A stretch of 47,128 nucleotides of DNA from CAZZBK01 sp964652155 (lineage in GTDB: Bacteria; Planctomycetota; Planctomycetia; Pirellulales; PNKZ01): positions 1 to 47,128 of the forward strand of contig CAZZBK010000026.1 in assembly GCA_964652155.1 (NCBI GenBank). The letters are read 5' to 3'. Below are positions 35,220 to 42,710 of this stretch, piece after piece. Below the pieces are notes generated by a model. The model saw nothing but the letters and a program-made list of their open reading frames with translations. It searched no databases and was not told the DNA's origin. Every line of letters starts with the position of its first letter. Positions within the stretch are counted from its first letter, which is position 1. A program made the translations under genes and the position numbers.

Positions 35220-35657
35220 ATGCCCCGCTATCGTTTGGCCAATTTTCCGCCACTGGGACAGTGGCGCACTGAAGTCGACCGCCTGTTCGATGATCTGATC
35301 ACCCCGGTGGCGCGGGCCGCGGGGCGCGTCGGTTCCTATCCGGCGATCAACCTGTGGGAGCACGACAACACGCTCTACGCCGAGGCCGAACTGCCGGGCG
35401 TGCGTAGCGAAGATCTCGACATTGCCGTGATTGGCGACGAACTCACGATCAAAGGTCGCCGCGCGGCCGAGGCCGAAGCGGGCCTCACCGTGTTCCGCCG
35501 CGAGCGGGTGACGGGCGAGTTTGGCCGCGTGATCAAACTACCTTACGAAATCGACGCCACCAAGGTCGAGGCCAGCCTGACCGATGGCGTGCTGCGAGTC
35601 GTGCTTCCCAAGGCCGAGTCGTTGCGTCCGCACAAAGTTCAAGTCACAACCAAATAA
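35220..35657 (+). CDS. Small heat-shock protein (Hsp20/alpha-crystallin)
   Basis: 145 aa. An N-terminal arm (1-40) precedes an alpha-crystallin domain (about 42-135): INLWEHDNTLYAEAELPGVRSEDLDIAVIGDELTIKG in outline, then FRRERVTGEFGRVIKLPYEID, with the hallmark DGVLRVVLPKAE (GVLxxxLPK) near the end. It binds unfolding proteins and keeps them from aggregating, without ATP. GGAG before the ATG is a good ribosome binding site. The second small heat-shock gene follows after 19 nt. Confidence 0.95.
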   Translation: MPRYRLANFPPLGQWRTEVDRLFDDLITPVARAAGRVGSYPAINLWEHDNTLYAEAELPGVRSEDLDIAVIGDELTIKGRRAAEAEAGLTVFRRERVTGEFGRVIKLPYEIDATKVEASLTDGVLRVVLPKAESLRPHKVQVTTK

Positions 35658-35676
35658 CCACCAGGAGTCCACGATC

Positions 35677-36081
35677 ATGAGTTGCCAATGTTCGACACCG
35701 ACCCAGGGCGCGAATCAAGCCTGTGCTGCTTCGGCGGCCTCGGCCGAGACAACGTTTCAGCCCCGCGTCGACGTGATCGAGGCGAAGGATGAGTTTGTCT
35801 TGCGGGCCGACCTGCCGGGCGTGCGCGGCGATGGGCTGGACATTCAATTCGAGGACGGCACGCTGAGTGTTCATGGTCGCGTGGCATCGCGCTGGAATGA
35901 ACACGCCCGCTTCGTGCATGCCGAATACGGCGTAGGAGACTTCCGCCGGTCCTTCAAGCTCGGCGAGCACGTCGACGCCAGCAAGATTGCGGCTGAGTTG
36001 GCCAACGGAGTGCTGACGATCCATTTGCCCAAGGTCGCCGCCGCGCAGCCGCGAAAGATCGACGTGCGTGTTGCGAGTTAG
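35677..36081 (+). CDS. Small heat-shock protein, second copy
   Basis: 134 aa. The first 35 residues are unusual: short, rich in Ala and Ser, with three cysteines (MSCQCSTPTQ...ACAAS). The alpha-crystallin domain follows: PRVDVIEAKDEFVLRADLPGV, GLDIQFEDGTLSVHGRV and ANGVLTIHLPKV (GVLxxxLPK). CAGGAG 9 nt before the ATG supports this start. It is a diverged tandem paralogue of the previous gene, and the pair probably forms mixed or separate chaperone oligomers. It converges on argS with only 17 nt between them. Confidence 0.94.
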   Translation: MSCQCSTPTQGANQACAASAASAETTFQPRVDVIEAKDEFVLRADLPGVRGDGLDIQFEDGTLSVHGRVASRWNEHARFVHAEYGVGDFRRSFKLGEHVDASKIAAELANGVLTIHLPKVAAAQPRKIDVRVAS

Positions 36082-36098
36082 GACACGACGGTCGCTCT

Positions 36099-38069
36099 TT
36101 ACATCTGCTCGACGACGCCGATGCCGAGCAGTTCGAGGCCTTGTCGAATGGTGCGCGCCGTCAGGTCGCACAGCAGCAAGCGACTGTCGCGCAATTCCGG
36201 CGACTCGGCCTTGAGTACCGGACATTGCTCGAAAAAGGTCGAGTACGAGTTGGCCAACTCGAACAGATAAGCCGTGAGCTGGTTGGGTCGATAATCGCCG
36301 ACGGTGTGTTCGAGCGCTTCGGAGAAACGCAGGATCTGTCGCGCGAGTGCCCGTTCGGCGCTGGCCGCGAGCGAGAGAGTCGCGGCGCGAGAACGCAGCG
36401 CGTCGATGTCAATCTCGCCCCGGCGAAAAATGCTCCGCACCCGCGCGTAGGCGTATTGCATATAGGTGGCCGTGTTACCGTTCATGGCCAGCATTTTCTC
36501 GTAGCTGAACGTGTAGTCGCTCGTGCGATTCTGCGACAGGTCCGCGTATTTGAGCGCGGCAATGCCGACCGAGTCGGCCACGTGCTGCGCGGCGCTCGGC
36601 GCGAGGTCCGAGTTATTTTCACGCACCACGGCTGCGGCCCGTTCGACTGCTTCATCCAGCAGGCCCTTGAGCCCCACGGTGTCGCCCGAACGGGTCTTAA
36701 AAGGCCGGCCGTCATCGCCGAGCACCGTGCCGAAACTGACATGCTGCAACTCGATCTGATCGTAGCCCCAGAGTCGGGCCACGGCAAAGAGCTGCTGAAA
36801 GTGCAACCCCTGTCGATGGTCGACCACGTATAGGATGGCGTCGGGACGCCAACGCTCGACTCGATAGCGAATTGTCGCCAGATCGGTGGTCGCGTACAGA
36901 AACGCGCCGTCCTTCTTGCGAATAATCATCGGCGCGGGCGAATCGGGCAAAAACACACACAGCGCGCCGTCGCTCTCCTTGGCCAGGCCGCGTCGTTGCA
37001 GGTCCTCGACGACCAAAGCCAATTGCTCGTGATAGAAGCTCTCGCCGAGCGTCTCGTCGAACGTCACGTTCACGCGACGATAAATCTCGTTGATCGCTTC
37101 GAGGCATGGAGGCATGAACTCCTGCCACAGCCGGCGATTTTCCGCGTCCCCCTCGTGCAGCTTGGCGGTCTCGGCGAGCACGGCCTGGTCGACATGTTCG
37201 TGCTGTTGAAGCAACGGGCCGAGCATGGGGTCAGCCTCGGCTTGCGCAAGCTTCTCGCGCATCGCGGCCAACTCGCGTCGCGCATCGTCAAGCGAACTCC
37301 GCGCTTTCTTCAAGGCCTGGGCGGCTTTTTTCTCGGCCGCGGCATCCGCACTGCTCACGGCGCTTTCGCGCCGCTGCACGTCGGCCTCGGCCGTGGCGAC
37401 CGCTTGCTCCAACTTGGGGATCGACGCGAGCCCTTCGCGGTAAGCAACTAATTGATGCACGAGACGGTACAGCCGGGCCAACTCGTCGATCGCGTTGCGC
37501 TCGTAGGCCGCTCGGTCGCAAAAATGTTTGTACCCGTAAATGATCATGCCGAACTGCGTGCCCCAGTCCCCCAGGTGATTGTCGGTGATCACCCGATGGC
37601 CGAGGAAACGCAAGGTGCGTTGCAGCGCGTCGCCGATCACGGTCGAGCGGATGTGCCCCACGTGCATCGGTTTGGCCACGTTCGGGGCGGAGAAGTCGAT
37701 CACATAGGTCTTCGGTTTCGCAACGCTCTCGACTCCCAGACGAGCGTCGGCAACCGCCGAAAGCATCTGCGCGGCGAGCCAGTCGTCGCGCAGTCGGAAG
37801 TTGATGAAGCCGGGCCCGGCGATCGTCGGGGCCTCAAAGATCGGATCGACCGCGACGAGCGCGGCGAGTTGCGTGGCAAGATCGCGCGGCGGTCGGCCCA
37901 GTTGCTTGCCAAGCGGCATGGCGCAATTCGCCTGATAGTCGCCGAACTTGGCGTCCTGACTGGGCGTCACCAACTCGACGAGCGCCGCAAGATCGGCCTG
38001 CGGCGCAATCTGTGCCAACGCGGCTCGGACTCGCGTTCGCAATTCAACGAGAACGTTCATGGCATCCAA
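36099..38069 (-). CDS. argS: Arginyl-tRNA synthetase with coiled-coil insertion
   Basis: 656 aa, about 80-100 more than typical bacterial ArgS. The N-terminal additional domain is at 1-115. The class I signature reads KPMHVGHIRSTVIGD (HIGH variant HVGH, about 130-145). The catalytic domain includes YATTDLATIRYRV, VDHRQGLHFQQLF and FKTRSGDTVGL in place of a KMSKS loop, as usual in ArgS. The C-terminal anticodon-binding domain has YMQYAYARVRSIFRR. Between YKHF and NRRLWQEF lies an extra segment of about 85 residues (about 205-290) rich in Ala, Glu, Lys and Arg, predicted coiled coil (AVATAEADVQRRESAV, KKAAQALKKARSSLDD). The start may be MDAM (38069) or MNV (38060). It follows rsfS with a 59-nt gap. 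Confidence 0.95.
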   Translation of the reverse strand: MDAMNVLVELRTRVRAALAQIAPQADLAALVELVTPSQDAKFGDYQANCAMPLGKQLGRPPRDLATQLAALVAVDPIFEAPTIAGPGFINFRLRDDWLAAQMLSAVADARLGVESVAKPKTYVIDFSAPNVAKPMHVGHIRSTVIGDALQRTLRFLGHRVITDNHLGDWGTQFGMIIYGYKHFCDRAAYERNAIDELARLYRLVHQLVAYREGLASIPKLEQAVATAEADVQRRESAVSSADAAAEKKAAQALKKARSSLDDARRELAAMREKLAQAEADPMLGPLLQQHEHVDQAVLAETAKLHEGDAENRRLWQEFMPPCLEAINEIYRRVNVTFDETLGESFYHEQLALVVEDLQRRGLAKESDGALCVFLPDSPAPMIIRKKDGAFLYATTDLATIRYRVERWRPDAILYVVDHRQGLHFQQLFAVARLWGYDQIELQHVSFGTVLGDDGRPFKTRSGDTVGLKGLLDEAVERAAAVVRENNSDLAPSAAQHVADSVGIAALKYADLSQNRTSDYTFSYEKMLAMNGNTATYMQYAYARVRSIFRRGEIDIDALRSRAATLSLAASAERALARQILRFSEALEHTVGDYRPNQLTAYLFELANSYSTFFEQCPVLKAESPELRDSRLLLCDLTARTIRQGLELLGIGVVEQM

Positions 38070-38128
38070 TGCTCACAAAGTGCAAACGAACGAGGCTCGG
38101 TAAGATCATGCGCGAGCGCTACGCAGGC

Positions 38129-38554
38129 TCAGGGCTTGGCCGGGTCGAATGGCACGCGCCGCGCCTGGGACCAGAGATCATCGAGCGCATAATACTTACG
38201 GGTCTCTTCATCAAACAGATGAAGCACGACGTCGCCGTAGTCGAGCAGAATCCAGCGGCTTTCGGTGTAGCCCTCGAGGCCGATCCGTCGGTCGTGCAGG
38301 TTGTCCTCCAGCGTATGATCGATCTCTTCGCTGATGGCGTGCAACTGTCGCCGGCTACCACCGGTGACGAGCACGAAGTAATCGAACTCGGTGGTCAACT
38401 CGCGGAGATCGAGAATGACGATGTCGCGCCCCTTGTTATCGACGGCCGTGCGTGCCGCCGCCAGCGCGCGTTGCAACGCGCGCTCGCCGCGCGGCGCGGG
38501 GTTCTCGGTCGATGGGACGCTGCTCGTCGCCACAAAAGTCCTTGCATTCGTCAA
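38129..38554 (-). CDS. rsfS: Ribosomal silencing factor RsfS
   Basis: 141 aa, iojap/YbeB family. RsfS binds ribosomal protein L14 (uL14) and keeps the subunits apart, lowering translation during starvation. The core (about 25-130) shows NKGRDIVILDLRELTTEFDYFVLVTG, RRQLHAISEEID, GYTESRWILLDYGDVVLHLF and ETRKYYALDDLW, all standard. An extra disordered N-terminus of about 25 residues precedes it. It lies just upstream of argS, in the same direction, and may share its transcript. No nadD neighbour is present, unlike in many bacteria. Confidence 0.93.
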   Translation of the reverse strand: MTNARTFVATSSVPSTENPAPRGERALQRALAAARTAVDNKGRDIVILDLRELTTEFDYFVLVTGGSRRQLHAISEEIDHTLEDNLHDRRIGLEGYTESRWILLDYGDVVLHLFDEETRKYYALDDLWSQARRVPFDPAKP

Positions 38555-38860
38555 AATATGATCGGAAGTTATCTCGACGCCGTGGCGTCATCCACTCCTC
38601 TTCAGTTTAGCTACTGACCGTCTTTCACGCTACGGGGTGAAATAGTCCCGCTCCGACTCGGGGACTGAGTCCCCGGATAACGTTGCGAACGCTCACCGTT
38701 CTATTGGAAGGCACACTTATCCGGCGGTTCACGCCCCTGGCTCGGAGAACAGAATCAGAAAATACGCTACGCTGGGCACCCCTCCAGCGAGCCCGCGAGG
38801 CCGCTATAATACGCGCCATGTTTTTGCCTTGAATCTTGCCACACGAAAGCGAGGCCGCCG
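38555..38860. other. Intergenic region between rsfS and bcp
   Basis: The perfect palindrome CGGGGACTGAGTCCCCG (38659-38675) shares the GGGGACT/AGTCCCC core with other extragenic palindromes here. The element TATAAT (38805-38810) lies 51 nt before the GTG of bcp and is a consensus -10 box, without a recognisable -35. No gene is visible. Confidence 0.55.
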
Positions 38861-39337
38861 GTGAGCGATTGGGTTGAAGAAGGACAGCAGGCCCCAGACT
38901 TTACCCTGGGGGCCGATGACGGCATGAAGGTCAAATTGAAAGCACTGCTCGGCAAGCCGGTCGTGCTCTATTTTTATCCGCGCGACGACACCCCCGGCTG
39001 CACGCGCGAGGCCTGCGCATTTCGTGACGCTTCCAAGCAATTGAAAAAACTGGGGGCTGTCGTGCTTGGCGTCAGCACCGACGACGTCGAGAGTCACGTC
39101 AAGTTCCGCGACAAGTTTCAGCTCAACTTCCCGCTGCTCTGCGACACCGACCACCAAGTGGCCGAGAAGTACGGTGCCTGGCGCGAGAAAAACATGTACG
39201 GTAAAAAATCCTGGGGCATTCAGCGCAGCACGTTCCTGATCGACGCCACGGGGATGGTGCAGCGGGCGTGGAAAAAAGTTCAGGTCGACGGCCACGACGC
39301 GCAGGTGCTCGAAGCCCTCGCGGAGTTGAAAGCCTGA
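38861..39337 (+). CDS. bcp: Thiol peroxidase, Bcp-type peroxiredoxin
   Basis: 158 aa. It reduces hydrogen peroxide and organic peroxides with thiols, using Cys47 (peroxidatic) and Cys52 (resolving) in PGCTREAC. The upstream block QQAPDFTLG and the fold VVLYFYPRDDTPGC, VVLGVSTDDVESHVKFRDKF and LLCDTDHQVAEKYGAW fit the AhpC/Bcp family. The start is a GTG at 38861 after GAGG (38851-38854); no ATG fits. The aldo/keto reductase follows after 2 nt, so these are one operon. Confidence 0.95.
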   Translation: MSDWVEEGQQAPDFTLGADDGMKVKLKALLGKPVVLYFYPRDDTPGCTREACAFRDASKQLKKLGAVVLGVSTDDVESHVKFRDKFQLNFPLLCDTDHQVAEKYGAWREKNMYGKKSWGIQRSTFLIDATGMVQRAWKKVQVDGHDAQVLEALAELKA

Positions 39338-39339
39338 AC

Positions 39340-40305
39340 ATGGAGCGACGCCCCCTAGGTTGCTCGGGCTTGCAGGTCTCGACCATCGCGCTGGGTTGCT
39401 GGCCGATCGCGGGCATGACGAGCCTCGGAGTCACCGACGACGACAGTCTCGCCACGATTCGCACGTGTTTCGAGTTGGGAATCAACTTTCTCGACACAGC
39501 TCATAACTACGGCGTCGACGGCGAGAGCGAACGGCTCATCGCAGGCGCGCTGCTCTCGCGCCGCAACGAGATGGTGATTGCCACGAAAGGGGGCATCGCC
39601 TGGGGGCCGGGCCGCGCGCAGATATTCGATGCCACGCCAGCCACGCTGCGGCGGCATTGCGAGACGAGCCTGCAACGCCTGCAAACGACCCACGTCGATC
39701 TGCTGTACCTGCATGCGCCTGACCCCAACACGCCGATCGTCGAGAGCGCCGGTGAATTGAAGCGGCTGCTCGACGAGGGGAAGACCCGCGCCGTTGGCGT
39801 GTCGAACGTCACGCGCGCACAGCTCGAGGCCTTCGCGGCCGAGTGTCCGCTGTCGGCCTATCAGCCGCCATACAATATGTTGCAGCGCGACATCGAACTC
39901 GACACGCTACCGTGGTGCGTTGAGCACAACGTCGCGGTGGTCATCTACTGGCCGCTGCTCAAGGGGCTGTTGGCCGGCAAACTGCCGCGCGAGCATATCT
40001 TTCCCGACTCCGATAGCCGCCGCAAGTACCCGATGTTTCAGGGGACTGAGTGGCAGAAAAATCACGACCTGCTCGACGACTTGCGGCCGATCGCCCAGCA
40101 GTCGGGGCACACTCTGGCCGAGCTCGTGTTGAACTGGACCATTCATCAGCCGGGCATCACCTGCGCCCTGGTGGGGGCTAAACGCCCCGACCAGATTTGC
40201 GAGAACGCCCGCGGCGAGGGCTGGCGGCTGACCCCCGAGCAAAACACGGCCATTGACGCCGCGCTGCGACGGCGCGGCCGGGCCATTACGCGCAATCCTG
40301 TCTAA
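39340..40305 (+). CDS. Aldo/keto reductase
   Basis: 321 aa, an NADPH-dependent TIM-barrel enzyme. The catalytic tetrad is Asp52 (FLDTAHNYG), Tyr57, Lys83 (IATKGG) and His125 (LLYLHAPDP). Cofactor-binding sequence GAKRPDQICENA lies near the C-terminus. It is closest in outline to the YajO/GSP69-like bacterial branch; the substrate is unknown. The ATG at 39340 is 2 nt after the bcp stop, and the Gfo/Idh gene follows after 21 nt, suggesting a three-gene operon. Confidence 0.92.
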   Translation: MERRPLGCSGLQVSTIALGCWPIAGMTSLGVTDDDSLATIRTCFELGINFLDTAHNYGVDGESERLIAGALLSRRNEMVIATKGGIAWGPGRAQIFDATPATLRRHCETSLQRLQTTHVDLLYLHAPDPNTPIVESAGELKRLLDEGKTRAVGVSNVTRAQLEAFAAECPLSAYQPPYNMLQRDIELDTLPWCVEHNVAVVIYWPLLKGLLAGKLPREHIFPDSDSRRKYPMFQGTEWQKNHDLLDDLRPIAQQSGHTLAELVLNWTIHQPGITCALVGAKRPDQICENARGEGWRLTPEQNTAIDAALRRRGRAITRNPV

Positions 40306-40326
40306 ACGTCCGCGAGAACACACGTC

Positions 40327-41571
40327 ATGATTCGCATCGGCATCGTTGGTTGTGGTCGAATCCTCGCCGCGCATTTGCGCGGTTACCGGCTGTTGCGCGC
40401 CGCGGGCATCGACACGTTTCGGATCACGGCCCTCTGCGCTCGCAAGCGAGACGACGCGCTCATGTACGTCCGCCGAGGCGAGGGCCCGCCGCAGCGGAGT
40501 GCGTGCAGCAACATCGCCGGCGACCCACTGGCCATTGGGGATGAGTACCTCAGCGACTTTCAGGACGATGTCGAGGTCGAGGTGTACACCGACTATCGTG
40601 AGATGATCGAGCGCGGAGCGATCGATGCTGTCAACGATTTCACGACCCACGCACTGCATCATCAGGTGGCCGATTCGGCGCTGACGCATGACAAGCACTT
40701 GCTGACCCAAAAACCGCTGGCGATCACGGTCGCGGCCGGCCGCGCGATGTGCCAGCTCGCTGAGCAGCGCGAGCGGGTGTTCGCGGTATTCGAAAACTTT
40801 CGCTTCGCGCCCAGCACGCGGCATCTGCACTGGGCCTTCGGCCAAGGACCGCTCGGCAAGCTGCAAATGATTCTGCTCGGATACGTCGGCGTCTGGTGGG
40901 CACCCGACTTGGTCGTGGCGCAAACTCCGTGGCGGCATGTAAAGCGCGAAGCCGGTGGCATCAGCCTCGACCTCGGCGTGCATTTCTTCGATCAAATTCG
41001 CCACGTTGCAGGTGAGGTTAAATCGGTCTCGGCTCAAACCGCGGTCCTGGAGCCGCGGCGACATATCCTCAACGCGCAAGGCCAACGAGTGCAAACGATC
41101 GACTGCGACGCCGACGACACGTACTTCGCACAATTCACGACCTCGCAAGGCGTGACCGGAAACATGTTCGCCAGTTGGGGTGGTCATGGTGGCATCACGC
41201 TCAGTGGCGACGGCGTGGTGTATTACGGCTCAAAGGGCAATGTGACCGGCGATCGCGTGACGTTTGACGGCGCAAAGTCCGCCTCACTCGCCGACTTGTA
41301 CGCGCAAGGCGAGTCCGCCACGCAACAACAGTGGGCGTTCCCCCACGGCCTGAGCGACAGCTTCGCGCTGAGTCAGCTCGATTGGCTGGAGGCGATCCGG
41401 CTCAAGCGACAACCGCAGACCGATGGCTCTGAGGGGCTCCGCGACCTGGCGGCCGCATTTGCGATCCTTGAGTCAGCCCAGTTGCGTCGGCCGGTCGAGG
41501 TGGCCGAGGTATTTGACGGCCAGTTGCGAGAATATCAAAAGCCAATCGACGCGGCGTATGGGGTTAAGTAG
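40327..41571 (+). CDS. Gfo/Idh/MocA family oxidoreductase
   Basis: 414 aa. The N-terminal Rossmann domain begins IRIGIVGCGRILAAHLRGY (GxGxxxxxH variant) and holds TQKPLAITVAAGRAM (the EKP-like loop reads QKP). The C-terminal alpha/beta domain includes GGISLDLGVHFFDQIRHVAGEV in outline, with a His that may be catalytic. Such enzymes act on sugars or cyclitols with NAD(P). The substrate is unknown; planctomycetes carry many of these, often for polysaccharide use. The upstream neighbours are bcp and the aldo/keto reductase. A heptameric repeat starts 6 nt after its stop. Confidence 0.92.
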   Translation: MIRIGIVGCGRILAAHLRGYRLLRAAGIDTFRITALCARKRDDALMYVRRGEGPPQRSACSNIAGDPLAIGDEYLSDFQDDVEVEVYTDYREMIERGAIDAVNDFTTHALHHQVADSALTHDKHLLTQKPLAITVAAGRAMCQLAEQRERVFAVFENFRFAPSTRHLHWAFGQGPLGKLQMILLGYVGVWWAPDLVVAQTPWRHVKREAGGISLDLGVHFFDQIRHVAGEVKSVSAQTAVLEPRRHILNAQGQRVQTIDCDADDTYFAQFTTSQGVTGNMFASWGGHGGITLSGDGVVYYGSKGNVTGDRVTFDGAKSASLADLYAQGESATQQQWAFPHGLSDSFALSQLDWLEAIRLKRQPQTDGSEGLRDLAAAFAILESAQLRRPVEVAEVFDGQLREYQKPIDAAYGVK

Positions 41572-41577
41572 GTGGGA

Positions 41578-41626
41578 GTTCTCGGTTCTCAGTTCTCAGT
41601 TCTCGGTTCTCGGTTCTCGGTTCTCA
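41578..41626. repeat. Heptameric tandem-repeat array
   Basis: Seven 7-bp units in a row, GTTCTCG or GTTCTCA (order G, A, A, G, G, G, A at the last base), with no other variation. An eighth unit, GTTAGCC, merges into the inverted repeat that follows. The array lies right after the Gfo/Idh stop codon. Confidence 0.92.
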
Positions 41627-41627
41627 G

Positions 41628-41712
41628 TTAGCCGCGACGCGCAGCGGAGCGCGTAATGCGAGCCAACTGGGGGGCGATCAAGGTTACGCGCTCCGCTGCG
41701 CGTCGCGGCTAA
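41628..41712. repeat. Perfect 29-bp inverted repeat
   Basis: The arms 41628-41656 (begins TTAGCCGCGACGCGC) and 41684-41712 (ends GCGTCGCGGCTAA) are exact reverse complements over 29 bp, separated by 27 nt. This would form a very stable hairpin. No T-tract follows, so it is either an extragenic palindrome of the kind common in planctomycetes or a Rho-independent-like stop without a U-run for the Gfo/Idh gene. Confidence 0.92.
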
Positions 41713-41728
41713 CGTGAGACGCCCCCCA

Positions 41729-41756
41729 TTGCGAACCCTGGAAAATCGACTATCCT
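41729..41756 (+). promoter_or_regulatory. Promoter of the zinc-ribbon microprotein
   Basis: TTGCGA (41729-41734), 16-nt spacer and TATCCT (41751-41756), followed by the ATG at 41800 some 44 nt later. Its position after a strong hairpin suggests that the small gene is an independent unit. Confidence 0.5.
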
Positions 41757-41799
41757 AGAACGCTTTCAAATTGCCGATCGCGTCCTCTCGAGGTGGGTC

Positions 41800-41925
41800 A
41801 TGGTTCGTCCTCGTACCAAGCTGGTTCTAAGTCGCAAGTCGCTCCGCTGCCCGAAGTGCGGCGCGGCGGTCAATCGCCAACTGAAGCGCTGCAAGCGCTG
41901 CGCCAAGGTTCAGCCGAAGAACTAG
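41800..41925 (+). CDS. Zinc-ribbon microprotein, 41 aa
   Basis: A short, very basic protein with two CxxC pairs: Cys17 and Cys20 (RCPKCGAAV) and Cys31 and Cys34 (RCKRCAKVQ). Thirteen or so Arg/Lys residues surround the cysteines. Four Cys in this spacing suggest a small zinc ribbon that binds nucleic acid, broadly like the L40e-type or rubredoxin-knuckle ribbons. GAGGTGG at 41790-41796 precedes the ATG, and a promoter-like pair lies upstream. It is too short for the usual gene-calling limits. No neighbour gives a clue; it converges on the short-chain dehydrogenase 9 nt away. Function unknown. Confidence 0.72.
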   Translation: MVRPRTKLVLSRKSLRCPKCGAAVNRQLKRCKRCAKVQPKN

Positions 41926-41934
41926 GCCCTGTAA

Positions 41935-42702
41935 CTACTTAGGGCCCATCCGCACCGCGCCATCGAGGCGCAAGACCGACCCGTTCAGGTAGCGGTTCTC
42001 GAAGATATGTCGTGCCAGGGCAGCAAATTCGGCCGGGTCCCCCAGCCGCGACGGGAACGGGACCTGCGACTCCAGGCTCGCCCGCAGCTCGTCGCTGAGC
42101 CCCTCGGCCATCGGCGTGGCCATAACCCCTGGGGCGATGGCGACCGCTCGAATTCCATGTCGGGCCAAATCACGGGCCAGCGGCAAGACCATCGAGGCCA
42201 CCCCCCCTTTGCTCGCTGAGTAGGCCGCCTGACCGATCTGCCCCTCAAAGGCGGCAACGCTCGAAGTCATTACGATCACGCCCCGCTCACCTTGCGAGTC
42301 GGGCGCGTTGTTGGCCATCGCCGCCGCAGCCAGTCTCAGGCAGTTGAATGTGCCGATCAGGTTGACTTGGATGATCTTTTCAAACAACGCCAAGTCATGG
42401 GCGCCTTGCTTCGTAAGCACGCGCGAACCGGCCAGGATGCCCGCGCAGCAGACCAAACCATCGACCGAGCCGAACTCGCGTTGCGCCAACTCGACCGTCG
42501 CGGCCACCTGTTCACCGCTGGTCACGTCGGTCGCAGAAAAGCGGGCGGCGGGGCCCAACTCGTCGGCCAGAGCTTGACCAGCCCCGGCTTGCAGATCGGC
42601 GATGACCACCTTGGCTCCGGCCGCCACAATACCACGCGCCGTCGCGGCCCCCAGCCCGGAGCTGCCTCCCGTTACGATCACCACCCGATTCGCAATTTCC
42701 AT
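41935..42702 (-). CDS. Short-chain dehydrogenase/reductase
   Basis: 255 aa, classical SDR. The NAD(P)-binding motif is TGGSSGLG (11-18), the catalytic residues are Ser near 147, Tyr161 and Lys165 (YSASK), and Asn114 lies in VNLIGTFN. It resembles 3-hydroxyacyl-CoA dehydrogenase type 2 (17-beta-HSD10-like), given VCCAGILAGSRVL and the C-terminal SVLRLDGAVRMGPK. NAD is the likely cofactor since an Asp (ADLQ, near 36) follows the second strand. The ATG at 42702 is 8 nt after the HlyD stop (a GTG two codons earlier is possible), so it may be a tail gene of the efflux operon without an obvious functional tie. Confidence 0.92.
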   Translation of the reverse strand: MEIANRVVIVTGGSSGLGAATARGIVAAGAKVVIADLQAGAGQALADELGPAARFSATDVTSGEQVAATVELAQREFGSVDGLVCCAGILAGSRVLTKQGAHDLALFEKIIQVNLIGTFNCLRLAAAAMANNAPDSQGERGVIVMTSSVAAFEGQIGQAAYSASKGGVASMVLPLARDLARHGIRAVAIAPGVMATPMAEGLSDELRASLESQVPFPSRLGDPAEFAALARHIFENRYLNGSVLRLDGAVRMGPK

Positions 42703-42710
42703 GAGCACAG

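Noticed and set aside
41578..41712. Insertion-sequence end
   Set aside because: No transposase gene and no matching second end with target duplication lie nearby. The elements fit extragenic repeats better.
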